Of a stretch of DNA of 64,000 nucleotides, positions 1-8,713 are shown one piece after another. The notes below the pieces were generated by a model, which saw nothing but the letters and a program-made list of their open reading frames with translations, was not told the DNA's origin and did not search any database. The translations under genes were made by a program, and so were the position numbers. The stretch covers positions 62,001 to 126,000 of the forward strand of contig NZ_MAHX01000021.1 in NCBI RefSeq assembly GCF_002023715.1. The letters run 5' to 3'. The DNA is from Elizabethkingia occulta (lineage in GTDB: Bacteria > Bacteroidota > Bacteroidia > Flavobacteriales > Weeksellaceae). Positions within the stretch are counted from its first letter, which is position 1, and the number at the start of each line of letters is the position of its first letter.

Positions 1-1
1 G

Positions 2-280
2 ATCGTATCAATAGAGGATATAAAAGCTTATTGCCAAATGGTGATGAAAGATGAGCTTAAATCTATAAAAGTTAGTCGTGGAACCATTATAAGTGACAAG
101 CCAAAAGAAGGATTTGTAAAAACTATTGATGTTAGTATTGTTGCTGAGAATTATGCTTTTTACGGAAAAAATTATTGGGACAATCAAGCAATCGTTTTAA
201 TGAATAGTATTAAAATGCGGGCAATAGACGGCGTAATTTATCGTGTAAAAATAGAGGAAGGCTCCTCAGTAGAAATTTAA
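2..280 (+). CDS. tssF: T6SS baseplate protein, C-terminal end (TssF-like), cut by window start
   Basis: The reading frame is open from base 2, so only about the last 92 residues of a longer protein are present. The segment carries KPKEGFVKTIDV, which resembles the C-terminal part of Bacteroidota TssF-like baseplate proteins. The stop lies 20 nt before the next gene. In the known T6SS assembly, TssF joins TssG, TssE and TssK in the wedge around the VgrG spike. The assignment rests mainly on the position just before tssG, tssN and tssK, so the operon role is firm but the exact subunit name is inferred. The full protein would lie upstream of the window. Confidence 0.55.
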   Translation: MVSIEDIKAYCQMVMKDELKSIKVSRGTIISDKPKEGFVKTIDVSIVAENYAFYGKNYWDNQAIVLMNSIKMRAIDGVIYRVKIEEGSSVEI

Positions 281-300
281 CTTAAAAAACAAGAGGATTT

Positions 301-1245
301 ATGTTAAATGGTGATGGCTCATTTACGGATAGAAAATACAATCAGCTGCAAACAGACTTCAGGGTAGAAGCTGTTGCGGCAAATATTCTTAAATACTATG
401 ATTCTCAGGCAAATATTTACATTAAACGTATAGGGCTTAATGACAGAGCTTATTTAAAAGATATTAAAGGGATTACTTCTTCTTCCTATGATTTGGACGA
501 AGAAAATATAATTATAGAAACCTACCGAGAAGGAATATATGACTATTTACCAGAGGGAATCTTTCATCCACCTTCATTAGGAGCATCCAGTACAAATATC
601 GATAGTGTTGTAAGGGAAATAAGAAAGCAAAAAGCAGTTGAAGATGACGCCAGAAAATTTTTTCAGCCTTTTGAATTAGAGTTTTTCTATACCCATGTAA
701 GTGCATTGCTTAAAGAATCAGAATTTGATGCGGAAAACAAAAATAATGCGCTTTTAGAATTTGCTTGTGAACTATGGCCTGTGCTAAGAAAGATAGATTT
801 GAAGTCTGCTAAAATACTCGTGCATATTCTTCCGTTTATTCATGAGGTAAGAGGCAATAAAAACTGGATTGAGAAATTTTTAAGTGCATTTCTGAATGTT
901 CCTGTCAATATTAGTTTTTTACCCAATGTTGTGGAAGAACAAGATGATAAAGAAGGTGTAACAGCATTAGGTAATGCCCGCTTGGGAGTTACATTCATTC
1001 CTACCGGGAAGCATATGGACGGGGATCGCAATTGGATGATCAATATAGGAACAATTCCCTATGATGAAATACACCGCTATATTCCGGGAAGTTCCTTTAG
1101 AGAACTATTAAGAGAATTGTATGATTTTTTCACTCCGGTTTCGGTAAAAATATTTGAAAATTTCATTACAGAAAAAAAAGATGAATCATTTGTTTTAAGT
1201 GTTGATAATGAATTGAATAGACTGGGTTATTCAACCTTTTTATAG
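301..1245 (+). CDS. tssG: T6SS baseplate subunit TssG-like
   Basis: The protein has 314 residues and starts at an ATG 20 nt after the preceding gene. It has no signal peptide or membrane segment, as expected for a cytosolic baseplate wedge protein. The N-terminal third contains an acidic stretch ending in YREGIYDYLPEGIFHPP, a pattern I associate with Bacteroidota TssG. The middle is helical and charged, and the C-terminal part is hydrophobic. Family knowledge: two TssG copies with TssF form each wedge and contact TssK. Tight spacing to the TssF-like end and to tssN supports one operon. It is too divergent from proteobacterial TssG for me to be certain by eye. Confidence 0.65.
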   Translation: MLNGDGSFTDRKYNQLQTDFRVEAVAANILKYYDSQANIYIKRIGLNDRAYLKDIKGITSSSYDLDEENIIIETYREGIYDYLPEGIFHPPSLGASSTNIDSVVREIRKQKAVEDDARKFFQPFELEFFYTHVSALLKESEFDAENKNNALLEFACELWPVLRKIDLKSAKILVHILPFIHEVRGNKNWIEKFLSAFLNVPVNISFLPNVVEEQDDKEGVTALGNARLGVTFIPTGKHMDGDRNWMINIGTIPYDEIHRYIPGSSFRELLRELYDFFTPVSVKIFENFITEKKDESFVLSVDNELNRLGYSTFL

Positions 1246-1299
1246 CTCAGATAAAAGTGTTACATTTACTATGTATATAAAAGAAAATTATTGTTTATT

Positions 1300-2220
1300 A
1301 TGGAGTTAACCTCTATCAAAGGTGTTTTTTTAAGGTATATTTTGATGCCGCTGTTTGCTGTTATTATGATGTTTATAATGGGCATTATAAGGAAGAATAC
1401 TCCTGCAATTAAACTAAAACATATTATTGTTTATGTGCTGCTGAGCGGACTTATTCTGGCGATCCCCGGTTTTTTCGGATTTACCGGAAACCTTTTTAAT
1501 CCTTACTGGTATTTAGGCGCACAGCTTGTCTTTCTGGGACTGGGTATTTTGCATGTTAATTTATTACATCATTATTTCAGAAAGCATTTCACTTCTACAA
1601 CAAGAAGCATAATTTTCGACTGTGTTCTTAGTATCACCTGTATAGCCTTTGGAGGTTATCTTTTTGTATTAATTTTTAAATGGATTAGTACAGGACTTGG
1701 AAATCCATTTATGGCAGCAACGAGTATAGTCTCTTTTGTTATTCCGTTACTTTTCTATTACTGCTATATTTCCTTTATCAGTATTCCATTTGACATCTAT
1801 AAAACTTGGAGATATAATCCGGATGAAAAGCCATTCAATTTTCAGGGAGTGGACTTTGATAAGCTAATGGTACTCAACGTAGAGCTGAGCAAAAATCTGG
1901 AGGATCAACAACGTTTCAGAATAAAAGCCAAGACACTGCCAACCGGTATTACTTATGGAGAATGGTTCTTTAGAGTAGTAGATGATTACAACCATAAAAA
2001 TCCTAACTCCAAAATTCAGCTAATGGATTATAATAACAATTCCTATTACTGGATTTTCTATATCAAGAAATCTTTCTTTAGCTCGAGAAAATATATTGAT
2101 TTTGAAAAAGATATTTCTTCGAATAAGATATCCGAAAATCAGGTCGTTATATGTAAAAGAGTAATACAACACCAGGAAGAAGGTGAAAAGGAAAAATTAG
2201 TAATAAGTGAAGCTAAATAA
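1300..2220 (+). CDS. tssN: T6SS subtype iii inner-membrane protein TssN
   Basis: The protein has 306 residues from the ATG at 1300; a TTG nine bases upstream is a poorer start. The first ~170 residues hold about five hydrophobic membrane-spanning segments, near residues 9-30, 43-62, 70-92, 105-128 and 138-160. A soluble cytoplasmic domain follows, with aromatic-rich stretches and a basic tail. TssN is specific to the Bacteroidota (subtype iii) T6SS, where TssN and other proteins replace the TssJLM membrane complex. The position between the tssG-like gene and tssK agrees with this. Its stop is only 9 nt before the tssK start, so the two are probably co-translated. Confidence 0.75.
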   Translation: MELTSIKGVFLRYILMPLFAVIMMFIMGIIRKNTPAIKLKHIIVYVLLSGLILAIPGFFGFTGNLFNPYWYLGAQLVFLGLGILHVNLLHHYFRKHFTSTTRSIIFDCVLSITCIAFGGYLFVLIFKWISTGLGNPFMAATSIVSFVIPLLFYYCYISFISIPFDIYKTWRYNPDEKPFNFQGVDFDKLMVLNVELSKNLEDQQRFRIKAKTLPTGITYGEWFFRVVDDYNHKNPNSKIQLMDYNNNSYYWIFYIKKSFFSSRKYIDFEKDISSNKISENQVVICKRVIQHQEEGEKEKLVISEAK

Positions 2221-2229
2221 CAGCACCAA

Positions 2230-3375
2230 ATGATACAACCAATTAAACACAATGCCATCAATTGGGTGGATGGGATGAAGGTCTCCCAAATGCACCTTAA
2301 CGAGCAGGACAATTTCATTATAGATAGTATTAGGGACTCTAATTCCTTACAAATTAATAATTTCAATTATGGACTATTGCCTATGACAGGGCAATTCTCT
2401 GAGAAAACCGTTTTCGAAATTTACAGTACAGCAACCAACGATGCCCAGCTGGTTATTAAAAATTGTAATGCAATAACCCTGGCTGGTTACAGAATTGAAA
2501 TAAAGGATTTCAATATGAATATCAGAAGTCTGGCTAAAAATCTTAGCTCAGCTGAAGATAGTATTGATGGTGATTATTATATTCTGATATCTGTAAATCC
2601 GTTTAACAAAGTTCCTTTCGGTGAAATCGATCCAGAAGAAATACCGCCGCGTCACCCTTATTCCATGCCTAACTATAATATAGAAATGGTGGATGTAGCA
2701 GCACTGAATAATAATCTGGCGGGTGGAAATTATATCGTACTTGGAAAAGTTAATTTCAGAGCCAATTTTGCCCAGATCGACAGCAGCTTTATTCCACCAT
2801 CAACCTCTCTTCAAAGTCATCAGAGATTGGTAGATTATTATCAGAGTTATGTTAGATCGGTATCCAATCTTCAGCAGTATGCATTTAAGATTATTCAGAA
2901 ATCTTCACACAAAGATCAGAATACGGCATTAGCCAATAATGTAAGGGCACTTTGTACAAAACTTATCAATGCCCTTGCAGATAATTATTTCAGCTTTAAA
3001 AACTTAGTTCCGGAGCAACCTCCGATTTACCTTATTGATGTTTTTTCGAAAACAGCCTTGCATTTATACAATGCTACACAGATGATTCCGAATGCTGAAT
3101 TAGAAGAAATGCTGAATTATAGCCTGGAGTGGAGTGAAGTTGCACCGCATACTTTCTTGGGTCAGATTACTACAGTTTCCGAAATCAACTATGACCATTA
3201 TAATTGTGGAGAATATTTAAGAAATATTCAGTCGCTTTTAAACTGTCTGGAAACTGTTTTTGGAAAGCTGAGTGAGCTGGATTATATCGGGCAGAGAAAA
3301 GAAAATATTATTGTAACCGAGCAGGAAATTAGGTCCAATACCGATCCTAAAACAGGATGGAGTGTACTGGATTAA
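2230..3375 (+). CDS. tssK: T6SS baseplate subunit TssK
   Basis: The protein has 381 residues, somewhat shorter than proteobacterial TssK (~440). The N-terminal region INWVDGMKVSQMHL matches the TssK opening, where W.eGM.l.p.HFq is typical. The core ends in a helical C-terminal bundle that in known TssK binds the membrane complex. The protein is cytosolic with no signal peptide. TssK trimers connect the baseplate wedge (TssFG) to the membrane complex; here the partner is presumably TssN and its accessory proteins. It lies 9 nt after tssN and about 150 nt before tssB. Confidence 0.85.
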   Translation: MIQPIKHNAINWVDGMKVSQMHLNEQDNFIIDSIRDSNSLQINNFNYGLLPMTGQFSEKTVFEIYSTATNDAQLVIKNCNAITLAGYRIEIKDFNMNIRSLAKNLSSAEDSIDGDYYILISVNPFNKVPFGEIDPEEIPPRHPYSMPNYNIEMVDVAALNNNLAGGNYIVLGKVNFRANFAQIDSSFIPPSTSLQSHQRLVDYYQSYVRSVSNLQQYAFKIIQKSSHKDQNTALANNVRALCTKLINALADNYFSFKNLVPEQPPIYLIDVFSKTALHLYNATQMIPNAELEEMLNYSLEWSEVAPHTFLGQITTVSEINYDHYNCGEYLRNIQSLLNCLETVFGKLSELDYIGQRKENIIVTEQEIRSNTDPKTGWSVLD

Positions 3376-3523
3376 AATAATAAATAGGGATTACATTCTT
3401 CCGTTTTAGAAAAACTTTTAATAAAGCATGTCTAATTTTTTTTCTAACTTTAAGAAGTTGTTTAGTAATCTCTTTGAAAAACAAGATGATAAGATAACAA
3501 TTAATAATAAAAAAACATCAAAT

Positions 3524-3970
3524 ATGGCAATGTATAATTACGGTGTCGGCGGAAATGAGATTAAAGTAGATGCCAATGAAGCAATTCAAGAGATACAGGA
3601 AAACAGATCCCTGTTAGTGAGTCAGTTAACTTCGGATGAATCTATGGTCCCTGAGGTTGTAAGGGGACTAAAAACAATAGAAGATGTTTTCAGACATTTT
3701 CAACCTTCTGTTTCTGTACAACATGAAAAAGAAGACGGATCATTTGTTGATGAAGAATTTCGTTTTCAGACTTTAGGTGATTTTACCCCTAAAAGTTTAA
3801 CCCAGAATTCTCAGTACCTGCAACAGCTTAGTATTGAACAAGAGCAGTATAACAAGATCCTGCGTCAGTTGAAGAATAATAAAATTCTTCGCAATATGCT
3901 GGAAAACGAGCAGACAAAAGCAGCTTTTGTAGAAGTTTTAAAAGAAGTAGCAAAAGAACTTGAAAAATAG
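3524..3970 (+). CDS. tssB: T6SS contractile sheath small subunit TssB
   Basis: I chose the ATG at 3524, giving 148 residues that begin MAMYNYGVGG, the usual start and length of Bacteroidota TssB. An in-frame ATG at 3428 would add 32 low-complexity Lys/Asn/Phe residues and cannot be excluded. Family hallmarks are the segment LKTIEDVFRHFQPSVSV and the EFRFQTLGDFTP motif near the middle, followed by a helical C-terminal tail. TssB pairs with TssC to form the contractile sheath around the Hcp tube, and TssH disassembles it. tssC starts 27 nt downstream. Confidence 0.88.
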   Translation: MAMYNYGVGGNEIKVDANEAIQEIQENRSLLVSQLTSDESMVPEVVRGLKTIEDVFRHFQPSVSVQHEKEDGSFVDEEFRFQTLGDFTPKSLTQNSQYLQQLSIEQEQYNKILRQLKNNKILRNMLENEQTKAAFVEVLKEVAKELEK

Positions 3971-3997
3971 TTTTTCATCAAATCAAATAACATAATT

Positions 3998-5356
3998 ATG
4001 GAAAATAAACCACAGGCGGCACCACAGCAGGAAAGTCAACAGCAGCAACATTCCGGAGCAAAGAGTAACCCGCTAAATGAATTGAATAAAGTAGGCGGAT
4101 TTGGATTTGTAGAAACCGTTATTGACGGCATTGCTAATATGAACCCTACAAGAAAGGCAAGAAAAGAGATCTTCTTAAATGATGAAAATAAAGACAAAGA
4201 AAGAAAAGACTTATTACAAAAAATCAATCTTTGGGTGAGTCTTTTAGAAGGTGAATCTTCAGCTGAAAAAATGGCTGAATCTGCTAAAAATAAAGCTAAT
4301 GCCGCTGAACATAATCTAAAGCATAATCTTAAAAATACTTTGGACTCTGTAAGAGATCTTGAAACATCATACCGTACCGTAGCACAATTTTATAAAAATA
4401 CAGAACTGGATAAAGTAGACAATGTAAGCATTGTAAATGCTTCATTAGAGCAGATGAAGGATCTGGATAATCCGTTATTTATTGATGCTATTGCAGATGA
4501 GTTTAAACAAAACTACGATAGATTGGATCTAAGAGATAACTATTCTATTTTGGCAATTCCGGGATATCTGGGATCAAATAAAGTAGTTGAAAAGTGGGCT
4601 AAAATATGCAATGAGAACAAAGTTATGATGGTAACGGATTTTGCCAATTTAGATAAGCCAGATGATGTAGTAGATCTTTTCCATTCTGCTAATCTTACTG
4701 GTGGTGAACTTCACAGAAGTAATGTTATCATGACATGTAACTGGCTTGTCGGCAGAGGAAAGGCAGAAGAAGTAGGAGAAGAAGAAAACGTAGATCTTCC
4801 GCCATCTACTTCCCTGGCAGGTAAAATCCATAGAACATTAATGTCTCAGGTAGCTGCAGGTAAAAAACACGGTAATATCAATGAGGTAGATGCTGTTAAA
4901 TTCGATTTGAAGAAAAGCGAGATCTCTCAGTTAGAAAAAATGGGATTGGTTCCTATGGTAAACGAGTATGGAAAGATTATGGCTTTCTCTGCTAAAACGT
5001 TGTTTACAGGAGATAATATCGGGCTTCAGACGTATTCGGTAGTAAGAGTATTCGATTATGTAACGAAAGTACTTTTAGATTTCTTAAACAGAAGAGCTTT
5101 TGAGAACTGGACCCCAAGAAATGAAGATGATCTTCGTAAGCAGATTGTTGCTTTCTTAGATGGTATTAAAGGAGCTGATAAGCTTATTGAAAACTTTAAA
5201 ATCGTAAGATTCGAGCAGGATAAAGTAAATAAAGACCGTGTATGGCTGGATATCCGCTTAACACCTTATTTCCCGACCAAGAGCTTCGTGATTAAGCTGG
5301 ATGGTCATAAAGGAGATGATGGTAATGAGTGGGATGCTCAATATACACAGGAATAA
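3998..5356 (+). CDS. tssC: T6SS contractile sheath large subunit TssC
   Basis: The protein has 452 residues, with a Gln-rich N-terminus (residues 5-20) and then a helical segment. The core includes the LAIPGYLGSNKVVEKWAKI and VMMVTDFANLDKPDDVVDLF stretches typical of the Bacteroidota large sheath subunit. The C-terminal part contains a NRRAFENWTPRNEDDLRKQI segment and ends in a beta-rich region with YFPTKSFVIKL. It polymerises with TssB into the sheath in the cytosol. A possible terminator follows, separating it from tssH by 135 nt. Confidence 0.9.
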   Translation: MENKPQAAPQQESQQQQHSGAKSNPLNELNKVGGFGFVETVIDGIANMNPTRKARKEIFLNDENKDKERKDLLQKINLWVSLLEGESSAEKMAESAKNKANAAEHNLKHNLKNTLDSVRDLETSYRTVAQFYKNTELDKVDNVSIVNASLEQMKDLDNPLFIDAIADEFKQNYDRLDLRDNYSILAIPGYLGSNKVVEKWAKICNENKVMMVTDFANLDKPDDVVDLFHSANLTGGELHRSNVIMTCNWLVGRGKAEEVGEEENVDLPPSTSLAGKIHRTLMSQVAAGKKHGNINEVDAVKFDLKKSEISQLEKMGLVPMVNEYGKIMAFSAKTLFTGDNIGLQTYSVVRVFDYVTKVLLDFLNRRAFENWTPRNEDDLRKQIVAFLDGIKGADKLIENFKIVRFEQDKVNKDRVWLDIRLTPYFPTKSFVIKLDGHKGDDGNEWDAQYTQE

Positions 5357-5380
5357 ATAGCTGAAAAATTATAATATTGA

Positions 5381-5421
5381 AGAGGGATTTCATAATAAAA
5401 CATGAGGTTCCTCTCTTTTTT
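5381..5421 (+). terminator. possible terminator between tssC and tssH
   Basis: An AGAGG/CCTCT inverted repeat with a weaker inner CAT/ATG pairing is followed by a run of six T. The stem is imperfect, so this may attenuate rather than fully stop transcription into tssH. Confidence 0.4.
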
Positions 5422-5491
5422 CCGATGGAAGAAATATCCTGAATTTTATTTCTTTCCGGAAGACACACCACATCAAATCAATAAAATATAA

Positions 5492-7984
5492 ATGAGTGTA
5501 TTAATTTCAAATGAAACTGTTAAACAGTTATTTCATATAGCCCAGTCTATTGCCAGAGAAAATTATAATTCTACTTATGGAGCTCCGCACCTTTTGCAGG
5601 CCTCTGTGCATCAGGATATAGGACTTCGCGAATTTTTACAAAGTATTGAAAAAGATCCCGGATATTTATATGACTGGGCAGATGTCCGGATCGAGGATTA
5701 TCCCAAAACGGCTCATTTGCCGCAAGAAGTTGAAGCGGCAGATCATGTAAACGAGATTCTATCTCAGGCCGATGATATTCGTATAAAGCTAGGACTGGAT
5801 GAGGTTACTCCGGTTTGTGTTTTAGCCAGTATAGTAAAGCCGCATGTTGTTTATGACACACAGGAACTAAAATCACTTCCGCTTCGGGAACACGAAATAT
5901 TAAACCATTATCGCGGAAATAAAATAGATTCTCAGGGAAATGGAGATGATGTAACGAACTTTCCTTCCTACGAAAAACAATCTTTTCCTTCCATAAATAA
6001 TTACTGCATAGATAAAACTCTGGAAGCAGCCCAGGGGAAATTAGATCATATTATCGGACGAGATAAAGAATTAAGAACTCTTATAGAAATTCTTTGCCGG
6101 AGAAGTAAACCCAATGTTATTATTGTGGGAGAACCTGGAGTTGGTAAAACTGCTTTGATAGAAGGATTTGCCCAGGAAATTAATAAAGGTAATGTGCCTG
6201 AAATCTTGAAAAATGCAACTCTTTTAGAGTTGGATACCGGAGCTTTACTGGCAGGGACTTCTTATAAAGGAGAAATAGAAGACCGACTGAAAAAAGTAAT
6301 TAATGAATGTAAAAAAATAGATAAAGCTGTTTTATTTATTGATGAAATTCATGCCCTTTTAGACAGCAGAGGCAGCGCCGGAAATGTAGCTAATTTGCTA
6401 AAACCGGAACTTGCAAGAGGAGAGATTACCGTAATAGGAGCCACAACTCAGGAAGAATACCGTAAGATTATTGAGCCCGAAAGAGCCTTCAACAGACGTT
6501 TTGAAGTTTTACTCGTAGAAGAACCGGATGATGCTACATGTATCAAAATGATAGAAGTATTATTAGCCGGATACAAAGATCATCACAAAGTTGGGGTTGA
6601 AAAATCTGCACTTTCTGAATGTGTGCGTCTTTCAAAGAGGTATGCAAAAGGAAAAAAGCTGCCAGACGCAGCTATAGATTTATTGGACAGAACAATGGCC
6701 GCCATTAAAATGCTTGATGAGCTTTCTGAAAATGAACTCGCAAAATGGAAAGAAGAATATGATCATCTATTGAAACAAGAGTACCTAGATGACAAAGACT
6801 TACTGGACGAGTTAATATGGCATTACAGGCTTTTGCAGGACAGGTTGAGTCCTATTTTATGGGGTTCCTTATCCGAACAGCATAAGGTTGACAGTTCGAT
6901 GAATGTGGAAGAAGTGAAGAAAATTATTGAGGATACTTATACAGAACTTCAACAACATGCAGGAGTAAAGCGGGAGAAAGTAGGTAAACTGGAATTAGCT
7001 GCTGTAATGGCTGCTAAAACAGGAATTCCTATTGGAAAAATACAGGCTCAGGAGAAGGAAAAGCTAATCAATATGGAGTCTTTACTCTTAAAAAGAGTCG
7101 TAGGACAGGATCATGCACTAAAGATATTATCAGATGCCATTGTTGAGAACAGAAGTGGTCTTAATAAACCGGGACAACCTATTGGTTCATTCTTCTTACT
7201 AGGTCCAACAGGTACCGGAAAAACAGAATTAGCCAAATCAATTGCTGAACTTCTTTTTAATGACGAAAAAGCTATGATTCGTTTTGATATGTCAGAATTT
7301 AAAGAAGAGCATTCTGCAGCATTATTATATGGAGCGCCCCCGGGTTATGTTGGTTATGAAGAAGGTGGAATGCTGGTCAATAAAATCAGACAACAGCCTT
7401 ATACCGTAGTATTATTTGACGAGATAGAAAAAGCGCATCAGTCTGTATTTGATGTATTTCTTCAAATCATGGATGAAGGAAAAGTTCATGATAAGCTAGG
7501 TAAAGAAGGAGATTTTAGCAATGCATTGATTCTTTTTACTTCGAATATTGGTAGTGAGGAGATTGTAAGGAAATTTGAAGAGGGTATAACACCGGAATCT
7601 AAAACGCTTATGCAGATAATGTCCGATTCAGGGAAGTTCCGTCCGGAATTTTTAGCACGTATTACCGAGATTATTCCTTTTGCACCAATTACAGAACAGG
7701 TGGCAGAACGGATCTTTAGAATTCAGTTAAAATCTCTGATTCAGTCTCTTACCAGATTGGGTATTGATTTTGAAATTTCGGATAATGCAGTACACCATTT
7801 AGCTGTTAATGGTTTTAGCAGCAGATATGGAGCCAGACAAATATCAGGGGTAATTCGTACTCAGCTTGCACGTCCAATATCCAAAAAGATTGTAAGGGAA
7901 GAGGTGAAGGCTGGCCAGATCATTAAAGTTGACTGGTCTACAGAATCTGAAACATTAAACTGGGAAATAAAAGACCAAATATAA
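5492..7984 (+). CDS. tssH: T6SS sheath-disassembly AAA+ ATPase TssH (ClpV)
   Basis: The protein has 830 residues with two AAA+ modules, as in ClpB/ClpV. An N-terminal Clp repeat domain (about 1-150) is followed by Walker A GEPGVGKT at residues 213-220 with a downstream LFIDEIHALL Walker B. A coiled middle region follows, then the second Walker A GPTGTGKT at 571-578 with Walker B VVLFDEIEKAH. The C-terminal small domain contains GFSSRYGARQ. It unfolds contracted TssBC sheath for recycling. The location directly after tssBC supports ClpV rather than housekeeping ClpB. It is followed by a strong terminator. Confidence 0.92.
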   Translation: MSVLISNETVKQLFHIAQSIARENYNSTYGAPHLLQASVHQDIGLREFLQSIEKDPGYLYDWADVRIEDYPKTAHLPQEVEAADHVNEILSQADDIRIKLGLDEVTPVCVLASIVKPHVVYDTQELKSLPLREHEILNHYRGNKIDSQGNGDDVTNFPSYEKQSFPSINNYCIDKTLEAAQGKLDHIIGRDKELRTLIEILCRRSKPNVIIVGEPGVGKTALIEGFAQEINKGNVPEILKNATLLELDTGALLAGTSYKGEIEDRLKKVINECKKIDKAVLFIDEIHALLDSRGSAGNVANLLKPELARGEITVIGATTQEEYRKIIEPERAFNRRFEVLLVEEPDDATCIKMIEVLLAGYKDHHKVGVEKSALSECVRLSKRYAKGKKLPDAAIDLLDRTMAAIKMLDELSENELAKWKEEYDHLLKQEYLDDKDLLDELIWHYRLLQDRLSPILWGSLSEQHKVDSSMNVEEVKKIIEDTYTELQQHAGVKREKVGKLELAAVMAAKTGIPIGKIQAQEKEKLINMESLLLKRVVGQDHALKILSDAIVENRSGLNKPGQPIGSFFLLGPTGTGKTELAKSIAELLFNDEKAMIRFDMSEFKEEHSAALLYGAPPGYVGYEEGGMLVNKIRQQPYTVVLFDEIEKAHQSVFDVFLQIMDEGKVHDKLGKEGDFSNALILFTSNIGSEEIVRKFEEGITPESKTLMQIMSDSGKFRPEFLARITEIIPFAPITEQVAERIFRIQLKSLIQSLTRLGIDFEISDNAVHHLAVNGFSSRYGARQISGVIRTQLARPISKKIVREEVKAGQIIKVDWSTESETLNWEIKDQI

Positions 7985-7988
7985 AAAA

Positions 7989-8017
7989 AGCGGAACCTTG
8001 GTTCCGCTGATTTTTGT
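7989..8017. terminator. bidirectional terminator between tssH and hcp
   Basis: A perfect 8-bp stem AGCGGAAC/GTTCCGCT with loop CTTG is flanked by seven A on the left and a T-rich run on the right. It can end both the tssH transcript and the convergent hcp transcript. Confidence 0.85.
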
Positions 8018-8034
8018 TTTTCCTTAAGAAAATC

Positions 8035-8442
8035 TTAGTTAACAGGCCAGATACCATCGTAAGCACCGCCACCATAAGTGATTTTCTCAGCACTGATAAC
8101 GAAGCTTACCAACATGTTATTGCTGTCTATAGCATCAAAGTCAACTTCGTGTTGGATTACATACCCGTTCTCCCAGTTAAGTTTGATAAGGGTTCCTTCT
8201 TCATGAGACTTGTTGAATGTAACTTCCCCTGTAGTTGGTTTGTATTTACCATTCAATAGAGATTCGATGATGTCGGATTTTTCAGTCGCTTCAACAGTAA
8301 TTTTGATAATTGCATTAGAAGGGTCAGAAGCCACTCTGCCAGAAACGTCAGTAGAACGTGCAACGCTGTAGTTAAGTTTTAATACTTTTTGGTCAGTACC
8401 GTTGTTGAATTTTAAGATAGCTCTTGAATTGTTAGCAGCCAT
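8035..8442 (-). CDS. hcp: T6SS tube protein Hcp (TssD)
   Basis: The protein has 135 residues with no signal peptide and a predicted all-beta fold with one helix. It contains the Bacteroidota Hcp pattern with RAILKFN at the start, KSDIIESLLNGKYKPTTGEV in the middle and a C-terminal YGGGAYDGIWPVN. Hcp hexamers stack to form the tube expelled by sheath contraction and often chaperone effectors. It is the only gene of the T6SS block on the minus strand. It has its own putative promoter and shares a bidirectional terminator with tssH, which suggests independent, probably high, expression. Confidence 0.88.
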   Translation of the reverse strand: MAANNSRAILKFNNGTDQKVLKLNYSVARSTDVSGRVASDPSNAIIKITVEATEKSDIIESLLNGKYKPTTGEVTFNKSHEEGTLIKLNWENGYVIQHEVDFDAIDSNNMLVSFVISAEKITYGGGAYDGIWPVN

Positions 8443-8516
8443 AATTTCTAGTATTTAATAGTTAAAGATTGATATTTTTATTTCAGTGTTATACTCAACT
8501 TTCATTTCTGATAAGT

Positions 8517-8550
8517 CAAAGATATAAGGCTTTTATCATTTGAAAATCAA
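8517..8550 (-). promoter_or_regulatory. putative hcp promoter
   Basis: On the minus strand, TTG at 8550-8548 is followed after 23 nt by TATCTTTG (8524-8517), matching the flavobacterial -7 element TAnnTTTG. The spacer is at the long end of the usual range. The hcp start lies about 75 nt downstream. Confidence 0.5.
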
Positions 8551-8615
8551 TAAATTCGGAAAATATTGAAATTGTAGTAATTCTACGATTTTATATGATT
8601 TTCAAAAAAAGTACA

Positions 8616-8646
8616 TTTGTTTAGTACATTGGAGAAGTATATTTTG
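8616..8646 (+). promoter_or_regulatory. possible vgrG promoter
   Basis: TTTG (8616-8619) is followed 18 nt later by TATATTTTG, an approximate -7 element with one extra base. It lies about 70 nt before the vgrG start. An alternative -7, TACATTTG, occurs at 8612-8619 but lacks a clear upstream element. Confidence 0.35.
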
Positions 8647-8713
8647 TAGATAACGAAATTATCAATTCTTCAATAGAAAAATAAAAATATAAACCCCTCA
8701 AATCCCAATATGT

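Noticed and set aside
3428-3523. N-terminal extension of TssB
   Set aside because: An in-frame ATG at 3428 exists, but the MAMYNYGVGG start at 3524 matches the usual family start and length, so the extension was not used.
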